Assembly: GCA_020348445.1 (NCBI GenBank)
Contig: CP070751.1
Coordinates: 2,021,930 to 2,085,929 of the forward strand
Direction of reading: 5' to 3'
From: Thermoplasmata archaeon
Lineage (GTDB): Archaea > Thermoplasmatota > Thermoplasmata > GCA-020350865
Length of the DNA stretch: 64,000 bases
Shown here one piece after another: positions 35,986-44,700 of this stretch; position 1 is the stretch's first letter, and each line of letters begins with the position of its first letter. Made by a program: the position numbers and the translations under genes. The notes beneath the pieces are model-generated. The model was given only the letters and a program-made list of their open reading frames with translations, did not search any database and was not told the DNA's origin.

Positions 35986-38900
35986 TTATGGCTCTTTATC
36001 CTCTTTCTCATCTTCAATATCTTCAGGGCTTTTTTCTTCTTCTGTGTTTTTATTTTCGGTTTGTCTTTTCTTCCTCATGAATAAAAAGATAATTACTAGA
36101 AATAAAAGAATAATTCCCAAAATCACAATCCAAATCCATATGGGAATAGGAGGTTGAGACTCATCCTTCTTCCAGACCTTTGGATCCAAAGGATCAATAT
36201 CCTCATCATCATTGTGACCGTCATTATCATCATCGGGATCTGCATTGTTGCCTATCCCGTCACCGTCTGTATCTACCCATTCAGATGAATTCAATGGAAA
36301 ATCGTCATCTTCATCCAAATAACCATCATTGTCATCGTCCCAATCCTTATAATCAGGAATTGTATCATTGTCAGTATCCAACCTTGGAGTTTCATTTATT
36401 TCATTTGAACCAGGACCCTCGCCAACTGCATTTACAGCCCTTACTTTATAGTAATATGTAACATCATTTGTAACGTTTGAATCCCTGTAAAATAGAGAAT
36501 CGTCTATCTCAACCAGTAAACCCTCCTCGCCTTTTTCTGTGCTGCGATAAATTCTGTAATTTGAAATCGAAGAACCACCATATGAATCGGGGATGTTCCA
36601 ATATATTGTCACCAAAGAATCCCCTGATCTTGAAGTTAGTTCTATGGGCGCAGTGGGTACTTTTGGTGTCGTGGCACTTGCCTTATTTGATTTTTGTCCT
36701 TCCCCAAGAGCATTTACCGCGCTTACTTCATAATAATATGAAACTCCATCACTCACATTCAAATCATTGTAGTACAATAGCTTGCTTCCTACCTCTGCAA
36801 TCAAGGACTTTGCACTCGGGGTACTCCCTCTATAGATTCGATAATTTGTAATTGGAGATCCGCCATCCGAAAATGGAGCTTCCCATGTTATGTTGATACG
36901 TGATACATGGGAAAAGGCGGGCCATAAAAGAGGTGCACCAGGAACTGATAATGGGGTGGCCCTTGCCCCCTCTGAAAGGGGACCTTCTCCTACTTCATTT
37001 ACAGCAGAAACTTTGTAATAATAAGTGACACCATTGGATACATCTGTATCGTTGAAAAGCAAGAAATTATCGATTTCCTGATAAAAGGTCTCATCACCAG
37101 AAGTGGTTCCTTTGTAAATTCTGTAGTTTATTATTGATGAGCCACCATCTGATTCAGGGACTTCCCAGGTAAGGTTTACATAAGAATCACCTGATGATGC
37201 CTGAAGATTCTGTGGTACCGTGGGTATTGTAATAGCATCGACTACGAAGCTCCAAGACACAGTTGCCTCATTACCCCAAATATCCTCAACTGAAAGAAAA
37301 ACAGTGTGTGATTCATCATCCAAAGGAGAATCAGGGATATATGAAATATTATAGGCTGTAATATCAGCAAAAGAGGTTACATTTATCCCATCAACCTCTA
37401 GTAGAACAGTGGATGTGTTGATCCCTGAGATATCGGTATAATTTGCTCTAATTTCAGGTACACTTAAGTTAATAATGGAAGCATCAGAAGGTTGGAGATT
37501 CGTAATCAAAGGAGGGATTTCTTCCCTATATTTAGTAAGTGGATAATTGTCCTGGCTGTCAGAATCGATAATATATGGGTTCCTTCCACCACCTAAGCCA
37601 GATCCGTTGTCCACTATATCGTCACTTCCTAAAATGTCCTGATTTGGTCCTTGATAATCGTCATATGCCCCTTCATCTGGTTTGTTAAAATCTGACCAGA
37701 AGTTGCCGCCTGAAGGATAGGTATCATTCCAGTAATTGAAATTCGTGTCATCCCGTGCTTGATTTGTATTATCTATTATATGGTTGTGATAAATCCAATT
37801 ACCTGACGATGAGGCCAGATTTATGCCACAATCACTGTTGGATTGAATATAGTTACCTGTTACGTTGTTATCCATGGAAGAAATAAGAAAGATACCATTT
37901 TGACCGTTTGAGAAAACGGTGTTATTTATTATATTATTTACATTTGTATTGATAGAGAGACTGATACCATTATCGGCGTTTGAGAATACCGTATTGTTTG
38001 AAATGTCATTACCATCGGTGTACTTTAAAAGGATACCGTTTTGGTTGTTTGAGACAATGTTGTCTGTTACATTGTTTTCGTCTTCCCCCCACACACGAAT
38101 ACCAATTTCAATGTTTGAGGATGCATTATTGTCCGTTACAATGTTCTTGCTTGAATACCAAATAGTGATTCCATCCTGATCATTGAAGGTTGCTATGTTT
38201 TCTGTTACAATATTAAAGGTTGAACTATAGAGATATATTCCATATTCGCCATTATAGGATACATTATTGCCTTTGATTGCATTTTCATTAGAATAATAGA
38301 GAGATATGCCAAACAAGTTATTTGTGACATTGTTAATCTCAATGGTAGTATTGGATGATGAAAGAAGGTAGACGCCACAGCCTAAATTATTAAATATTGT
38401 ATTATCGGTTATTGAGTTGTTAGATGAAGATGAGACGTTGACTCCATCAAAATTATTGGATATTATGTTCTTGTCAATTGTGTTATTAGTTGATGTCAGT
38501 GTGAGATAGATACCATGTCTTCCATTAGAGGATATATTGTTGTCCATTATTGTATTGTTCTTGGATGATGAGTGGAGTCTGATGCCCTCCCAGTCATTCA
38601 ATTGGATCGTATTATCTGTTATTGTATTGTTGAAGGCCAAACCCAGGTGAATCCCGTATTCATTGTTTATGACAATGTTGCGTTCTATTGTGTTATTTTT
38701 TGATGATGCAGTAAGATAGATGCCATGATTATTATTAGATATGCTATTGTCTCTTAGAGTAACATTTATTCCTGTGTAAAGATAGACACCATTTCCTCCG
38801 TTATCTGATATATAATTGTGAGTTACATTGTTAAAAGACAACTTAGAAAGATATATTCCATTAACCGAATTATTCCATATTATATTATCTATTATTGTAT

Positions 38901-39435
38901 TATTATCTGATGATTCCCTGATATGGATACCATATTCGTTTTGAGAGAAATTATTGTTTGATATGAAATTGTTGTAAGATGATTTAATATATAATCCTTC
39001 ATCGATGTTGGAGTGTACAATATTACTCATTATCGTATTATTCGATACCGAGTCTATATAGATGCCATAATCTCCGTTTGTGATGGTAAAACCAGTAATA
39101 TTTACCCAATCAGATGTCACGGTGATTACATCACCACTTGCTCCTCCATCTATTATAGTGGTCTTGTTATCCTGACCTGTAAGATTAATGGTAATGTCCA
39201 CAACCACATTCTCGATGTAGATACCAGAATGTACAAAAACAGTATAACCGACACCGGCCATACCTATACCGCCGTTTATGGTGGTTGAATCATTTCCAAC
39301 ACCGGAACCAACATAAATGATATTCTCCCCCCTCACAACATGTGATTTGAGTATGAAGAACCCAAACAATGTTCCTGCAACTAATAAAAACGGGATTAGA
39401 AATGACATCAGCTTTTTTTTCATGCTAACACTCAT
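35986..39435 (-). CDS. Membrane-anchored beta-helix/FN3 protein with calcium-type repeats and acidic tail
   Basis: 1,149 residues. Signal peptide (LMSFLIPFLLVAGTLFGFF), NosD-like beta-helix about 50-640 with very regular NNTI-x-x-N rungs, an Ig-like domain about 650-740 (IRANYTDISGI), three FN3 domains about 745-1025 (NLTWEVPESDGGSSI-NYRIY and two variants), and thrombospondin type 3-like acidic repeats about 1030-1090 (DTDNDTIPD, DWDDDNDGYLD, DTDGDGIGNNADPDDDNDG) expected to bind calcium. One membrane helix (PIWIWIVILGIILLFLVIIF) is followed by KKR and a short charged tail. The tail has no wHTH, so this is an adhesin or structural protein rather than a regulator. No paired promoter boxes are found upstream. 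Confidence 0.85.
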   Translation of the reverse strand: MSVSMKKKLMSFLIPFLLVAGTLFGFFILKSHVVRGENIIYVGSGVGNDSTTINGGIGMAGVGYTVFVHSGIYIENVVVDITINLTGQDNKTTIIDGGASGDVITVTSDWVNITGFTITNGDYGIYIDSVSNNTIMSNIVHSNIDEGLYIKSSYNNFISNNNFSQNEYGIHIRESSDNNTIIDNIIWNNSVNGIYLSKLSFNNVTHNYISDNGGNGVYLYTGINVTLRDNSISNNNHGIYLTASSKNNTIERNIVINNEYGIHLGLAFNNTITDNTIQLNDWEGIRLHSSSKNNTIMDNNISSNGRHGIYLTLTSTNNTIDKNIISNNFDGVNVSSSSNNSITDNTIFNNLGCGVYLLSSSNTTIEINNVTNNLFGISLYYSNENAIKGNNVSYNGEYGIYLYSSTFNIVTENIATFNDQDGITIWYSSKNIVTDNNASSNIEIGIRVWGEDENNVTDNIVSNNQNGILLKYTDGNDISNNTVFSNADNGISLSINTNVNNIINNTVFSNGQNGIFLISSMDNNVTGNYIQSNSDCGINLASSSGNWIYHNHIIDNTNQARDDTNFNYWNDTYPSGGNFWSDFNKPDEGAYDDYQGPNQDILGSDDIVDNGSGLGGGRNPYIIDSDSQDNYPLTKYREEIPPLITNLQPSDASIINLSVPEIRANYTDISGINTSTVLLEVDGINVTSFADITAYNISYIPDSPLDDESHTVFLSVEDIWGNEATVSWSFVVDAITIPTVPQNLQASSGDSYVNLTWEVPESDGGSSIINYRIYKGTTSGDETFYQEIDNFLLFNDTDVSNGVTYYYKVSAVNEVGEGPLSEGARATPLSVPGAPLLWPAFSHVSRINITWEAPFSDGGSPITNYRIYRGSTPSAKSLIAEVGSKLLYYNDLNVSDGVSYYYEVSAVNALGEGQKSNKASATTPKVPTAPIELTSRSGDSLVTIYWNIPDSYGGSSISNYRIYRSTEKGEEGLLVEIDDSLFYRDSNVTNDVTYYYKVRAVNAVGEGPGSNEINETPRLDTDNDTIPDYKDWDDDNDGYLDEDDDFPLNSSEWVDTDGDGIGNNADPDDDNDGHNDDEDIDPLDPKVWKKDESQPPIPIWIWIVILGIILLFLVIIFLFMRKKRQTENKNTEEEKSPEDIEDEKEDKEP

Positions 39436-39633
39436 TTTATATTAAACTGCACAATCATTTTCCTCTGTTCATATATTCTTCCGTATTTTTACTTTGTGTT
39501 TTAAATATCAAAGGTCCCAAGAGATATTAGAATTCTATCGTGGGATATAAATCCCCAAGGCAAAATCACCACAATCTTAATATAACATAGACTTTATTTT
39601 AGAGCATTTAAAATAACATTGGAGTGGGAAAAA
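39436..39633. promoter_or_regulatory. Divergent promoter region before the SPFH operon
   Basis: About 200 AT-rich bases. GATATAAATCCCC near 39544 and AATATAACAT near 39578 are TATA candidates for the rightward operon; GGGAT and ATCCC flank the first as a short inverted repeat. No gene is seen. Confidence 0.4.
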
Positions 39634-39990
39634 ATGCAAGAAAAGGAGGACCTATTGTTCTATGCAGGTTACGGACTTTCCATAGTAATGCTCGGCCTAA
39701 TGAGCCTCCTCTATTCGATAGGATTCATTGATGGGTGGGCCGCATTTGGTATGTGGCTTTTGGCCACGAGCTTAATTTTAGTGGGATTGGGAATGGTTAG
39801 AACAGAATCTGCCCCCCATGGCTCAAGAGCCCTCATGGGCTTTGGATTCCTGCTTACCATAATCTCTATTGCGATTTTGGGTATTATCTTGAAGATGGTG
39901 ACCCCGACAACAGCCTTTGCCTTGCTGATATTACTGGCAGGCTTGGGCATTCTGGCTTTGGGTTTAAGCAGAGCAAGGAGTGCATCATGA
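39634..39990 (+). CDS. Small four-helix membrane protein of the SPFH operon
   Basis: About 118 residues from ATG 39634 (MQEKEDLLFYAGYG); a TTG at 39619 in the same frame is less likely because GGAGTG lies between it and the ATG and would serve as ribosome binding site. Four hydrophobic segments: about 12-30 (GLSIVMLGLMSLLYSIGF), 37-54, 68-88 and 92-110, with short loops. I recognise no family. It is first in a tight plus-strand operon with the coiled-coil and SPFH proteins, so a role at the membrane together with them is inferred. Confidence 0.75.
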   Translation: MQEKEDLLFYAGYGLSIVMLGLMSLLYSIGFIDGWAAFGMWLLATSLILVGLGMVRTESAPHGSRALMGFGFLLTIISIAILGIILKMVTPTTAFALLILLAGLGILALGLSRARSAS

Positions 39991-40017
39991 GCAAATAAAT
40001 TAAAAGAAGGGTTTGAT

Positions 40018-40548
40018 ATGGTTGATTTAAGGGAGAGGGTAAAAGAGGACAGAGGTCTTTTGAAGAAGCTGGAGCTGGCTATCCCGGGTTTTAGAGGCTA
40101 CAGAAAAAGAGAGGATCTGAGAATAGCAGACAGCCTTCTTAGAACGCAGCTGGCAAACAACCTGGGTAAAGTCAGGGAGAAAATAGAGCTCGCAAGACAA
40201 GATTTAACAAAAAAAATGGAGATGGACCTTATTGACAACATGGCGCAATTAATGAACAACATCACATCCACGGAAAACAGGGTAAGACATGCAGAGCAGG
40301 GATACTCTGGAGTTTCCGCAGATTTCAATGTAAGAGAGGATGAACTCGATAAGATATATGAATGGGATTTGAATCTTCTATCTGATATTGAGAATTTATC
40401 AAATAGTGCAAGCTCGTTACAGGCTACAATTAGCACAGGCAGCACATCTGAGATAGACCAAAAAATAATCGAAGTTGAAAACGAGATACGAGAATTCAAT
40501 TCTCTTTTTGACAAACGAATTCAGACCATAGCAAACTTAGGAGTCTGA
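40018..40548 (+). CDS. Coiled-coil protein of the SPFH operon
   Basis: 176 residues, no signal peptide or membrane helix, very rich in charged residues with long helical heptads (LGKVREKIELARQDLTKKM; EIDQKIIEVENEIREF). It resembles PspA/Vipp1-like helical proteins in size and composition but I see no diagnostic motif, so no family is assigned. GAAGGG precedes the ATG. It lies 27 bases after the membrane protein and 40 bases before the SPFH gene; the three together look like a membrane-stress or scaffold unit. Confidence 0.8.
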   Translation: MVDLRERVKEDRGLLKKLELAIPGFRGYRKREDLRIADSLLRTQLANNLGKVREKIELARQDLTKKMEMDLIDNMAQLMNNITSTENRVRHAEQGYSGVSADFNVREDELDKIYEWDLNLLSDIENLSNSASSLQATISTGSTSEIDQKIIEVENEIREFNSLFDKRIQTIANLGV

Positions 40549-40588
40549 GGTTAAAAAACCTTGAATATTTAAAAACGGAGGAATATGT

Positions 40589-41701
40589 ATGTCATTGGTT
40601 GGTGCTGATACATTCAATTGGGAGGACAGATACAAGGGCGAGAACGTGATGTATCGTGTCCCAAAGAACATAAGATGGAACGATAATGTCGTGGTTAGGG
40701 AGGACGAGTACGGAGTCTTCTTTCGAGATGGGAAGGTCATGCACGTCTTCGACAGACCCGGTAGATTCGCAATGACCACGTTGAATGTCCCAGTTTTGGC
40801 GCGGCTTGCCAAGGCTGTAACAGGAATTGAACAGCTGGGTGAGATCTACTACCTTCAAAGAAGGGAGTTGAGAGGCAAGTTCGGAACTGCAGAACCCCTG
40901 GTATTCAGGGATAAGGATTTTGGAATGGTGAGGTTGAGAATGTTCGGCCAGTTCTCCTATAAAATTGTCGAACCCACGCTTTTTATGACACAGTTTGTTG
41001 GAACAAAGGGATGGTCCCGCAGTGAGGAGGTTATAAACTGGATGCGGGATCAGATCGTGATGTCTTTAAATGACGCTCTTGGAGAGCTGAAACGTGATAA
41101 AGGTATGGGAGCAGCCGACATGCCTGCATATCTTGAGGAAATCGAGCAGGTGCTCCTTGTCAAGGTTGATGACGATGTCTCAAGATACGGGGTTAAGATC
41201 ATGAAGCTCACAGGCCTGAATATCAATCTGCCCGAAGAGGTTCAAAAGGCCGTTGATATGAGAGGTGCAATGGGTGTTTTAGGCACCGATTACATGAGAT
41301 ACCAGGCTGGTAAGGCAATGGTTGAAGCCGCAGAAGGTGGCGGTGGTGGGGGTGGAGCAGGTGACACAGCTGCAGCCGGAATGGGTCTTGGGGTGGGTGC
41401 AGGTTTAGGGATGATGATGCCACAGATGATGCAGCAGGGAGACCAGGGTGCACCTGCAACCACAATCCCATGTCCCAAGTGCAACACCGCAATTCCTCCA
41501 AATACAAAATTCTGCCCCAACTGCGGTGAAAAAATAGGTGGCGGGGTTTCCTGCCCCAAGTGCAAGGCTGTAATACCACCAAATACAAAATTCTGCCCCG
41601 AATGTGGTACCAGCATGCAGGCTTCATGCCCGAAATGCAACGCTGATATTCCCCCGAATACAAAGTTCTGTCCTGAATGCGGGGAGAAGATCGGGGAATA
41701 A
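40589..41701 (+). CDS. SPFH (YdjI/virion-core-like) protein with three C-terminal zinc ribbons
   Basis: 370 residues. Residues 1-245 are an SPFH/band-7 domain of the YdjI type (NIRWNDNVVVREDEYGVFFRDGK, shortened: WNDNVVVREDEYG; FGQFSYKIVEP; LNDALGEL), followed by a Gly/Ala/Met-rich linker (about 247-290). The end has three near-identical zinc ribbons, CPKCN-x-IPPNTKFCP-(N/E)CG type, at about 293-370, each with four cysteines. Such proteins associate with membranes or PspA-like partners in other organisms. There is no transmembrane helix. GGAGG lies 7 bases before the ATG. The stop is 15 bases from the convergent stop of the next gene. Confidence 0.88.
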   Translation: MSLVGADTFNWEDRYKGENVMYRVPKNIRWNDNVVVREDEYGVFFRDGKVMHVFDRPGRFAMTTLNVPVLARLAKAVTGIEQLGEIYYLQRRELRGKFGTAEPLVFRDKDFGMVRLRMFGQFSYKIVEPTLFMTQFVGTKGWSRSEEVINWMRDQIVMSLNDALGELKRDKGMGAADMPAYLEEIEQVLLVKVDDDVSRYGVKIMKLTGLNINLPEEVQKAVDMRGAMGVLGTDYMRYQAGKAMVEAAEGGGGGGGAGDTAAAGMGLGVGAGLGMMMPQMMQQGDQGAPATTIPCPKCNTAIPPNTKFCPNCGEKIGGGVSCPKCKAVIPPNTKFCPECGTSMQASCPKCNADIPPNTKFCPECGEKIGE

Positions 41702-41716
41702 AAACAATTTTTCTAA

Positions 41717-44700
41717 TTAACTTCCAATGAAGATGAATTTGGTTGCTTGCGTAGTGGAGACCTGAAATCCAAATCCCATCTCGATTACTGGATCATAGGC
41801 ACCCCGGGGCATTCTTGTGGAATGCCATAACCAATCTCCAAGTGTAGGATCTAAATAGTTGATGCCAACCACATTTTCTATATTATCACAGAACCAGTCA
41901 GCAGTCTCATAGGCATCGGGTTTTAGAGGCAATGCCATTGTATCGTACTGAGACAGATATTGGGCATACCATATTCCTATGCTGTATGTACCTATACCTC
42001 GTTCACCAGTAGTCTGATTATATGGGATGATCATGTAGTAAATCTCTGCTCCGGGTATAGCAATACCACTATCTACCTGAGTTATCCATTCACCTGGGCC
42101 ATAGTTGTTTATTATTATTTTAAGGTCGATATAATCATCATCCTCATCTCCCCAGAATCCATCTCTTTTATGTGAACGATAAACCCGAAATTCAAATTCT
42201 AATCTCGTATTTTTCGGTGTCATCCATGTAAGATATACATCACCATTATCATCTATAAAAATTGTCAGGTTCTGGGCATCACCGATTCTGGGTGTGGTGT
42301 CAAATCCAAAGGATACGTTGTCGTACATTATCATGGAACCCGGCATTCCACAGAACGTGTATTTTGTCTGAGAGGCAAAACCAACCTCAAATCCCCTTCC
42401 AACAGAAAGAATTGTATCGTTTATCTCACCTTCCCCGTGTTTCATCCAGGTACGGGTTGACGGGTCAATCCATTTGATGTACCTGGCGTTCATGTCATTC
42501 AAGTAGAAGTCCGCAGTTGGTATTTGGTTCTCCAAAGGTTCCAAAGGCAATGAAAATGATGAGATTCCAGCAGGAAAAGTCCTTGTGTATTTACCCACGG
42601 TTCTTGAGGTATAGCTTGTCTCACCGTTTTTAAACACTCCCCGAATCACATAATAATATTCTTTGGAGGCTAGAGTTGATGCAGCATTAGTGTCATTCCA
42701 TGTGGTTCTCAATAAAATGACCTGGCCATCCACAGGATCTGTTCCGTTGGCAAGGTTTCCAGATGTATCGACCCAGGGAGTTGTGAAATCGAACTCTGTT
42801 TGCGAAGTGGCGCAATAAATAAGAAAATGAGAAAGATAAGAGAGCTTTGGATGTGTCCAGCTGAGAAGAATATCATCCCCAGTGCATTCTATGAATAGCT
42901 TGGGAGGATCATAACCCAGAACTTCCAGCACTTTAGATGCAATGTTATTTGTTTCATCAATTTCGATAAAGAAACCTGGGGAAGGATAATCCACTGCAAC
43001 AAATATCCTAAACACTCCAATCTTTTGCGGAATCCAGGTTATGGAAACTGTATAATTATCCCCAATTAAAAGCAATGGAATTGTCAAATTTGGACAGATC
43101 AATCTCCCTCCAAGAAGAGGATCATCGTCATAAAATGATACCTTGACATTGGTTACATCCAAATCTCCTACATTGTGGATGGTGGCATTTATTTTGACAA
43201 TGGAATCCCTAAAAACCTCGGAACCAGGATTAAAAGAGATATCATCTGTTGAAATTGCTAAATCCGGGTAACGCAGATTTTCTGGGGGATTGATCACCGA
43301 TAAAAAGGAGCCGAAGGATGGTCCATCGAAATCACCATTGAAGACTGTAACTGGTAAATTGGATTGCAGATGCAGTATATTTCCCCCCCAACCTCCCCAT
43401 TCCCACCACCATGGACCGTTGCCCAAAAGGTCGTCGGCGTCTAGCGTGAAATCATAGAAATTATTACGGCCTGTACCAGGCCCCCAACTGTAGGTAAGGG
43501 AGGTGATCTTGACAACAGTGTGATTCTTATCATAAACAAATATCTGGAAGTCATTTGCCCCGCCATTCTGGGCATATGTGAAGACCTCCTGGCTGAATAT
43601 ACCCGTGGATACGGAGGGTGAAAGATCCGCAAACTCTTGCCTGTGGTCCGAGACAGGTCCTATATAGATTAAAACATCCTTGTCAGCCCTTATTTCCATA
43701 TAGTCATCGTCGATTAAATTGTTGGAATTATGAAATAATGTGACTCCAGGCCTTGCTATTATGGGATTCCCGTACTCGGAGTTGCTTCTTTGAGTGTATA
43801 TGTCGAATCGATTCATGAGAAGAGTCATGGTGTCATCCCCATCACTGAGGTCGATTACATCCACAGTGGTGTTATCCTCCAGGGGAAGCACAGTCAAAGA
43901 ATCAGAGGCAAAGACAAAGAATCGATTTCCCTTCTCAGTCCCGTTGACCGAGGGCGGAGTTGCCGTCCAGTCTAAACCACCAGATACCTTCCCAGCCAAT
44001 ACCGAGATTAGAATGTTGCTTTCTATTTTAACAATATCATCATCAAAACCTGTAAGTTTGTATATTTCAACATCCGCATTTAAGAAATCGGTATTCACAT
44101 CTGTGAGGATCTGTGTGTCATCTCCATCTGACATATCTGTAATGGATATTGAAGTGGGGGGCTGAGATATAAGTGAAGGAACAAAGATGTACATTTCCTG
44201 TGCCACAAAACCATAGAAGATATTCCCGTACTTATTGCCCCCTGAAGTGGGGATATAGGACATCCAGGAATTTCCTCCCGAGGCATATAAGGAATCCCCT
44301 GAAAGAACGGTAACGTTGTGGGTGGCGTTGATATCCACATGGGCATTTGTAAGACTGGTTGTCCAGCTTCCCCCTTCATTTATACTGAACTGGGCGATCT
44401 GAATGCCATTGGAAAGGTCAGTAACCTTAATTTGTGTGTTATCCACATGACCTATCACCATGAGTGTGCCACGGACAAATGTGACATACCTGTTGGGACT
44501 CCTGTATTCCAATCCCATGAGGGTGGTTGAGTTAAGCTGTGCGCAATCAGAAGCCATTGGATTGATATTTGATCTGGCAAATATTGTGGTGAACTCGGTG
44601 ACACCCCCCGGCACCCCGAATGGGATCGTCACATTCACCGCAATTTGTGCAGTTGAATTTGGATTAATGATTCCTGTGTCGGGAATTCCATCGGAAGCTG

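Noticed and set aside
35986..39435. Reading the beta-helix proteins as NosD nitrous oxide reductase maturation proteins
   Set aside because: Only the fold repeats match; there are no nos genes nearby and the proteins have extra FN3, calcium-repeat and membrane parts, so a structural role is more likely.
41340..41460. Low-complexity GGT repeat as a regulatory repeat
   Set aside because: It encodes the Gly-rich linker of the SPFH protein and needs no other explanation.
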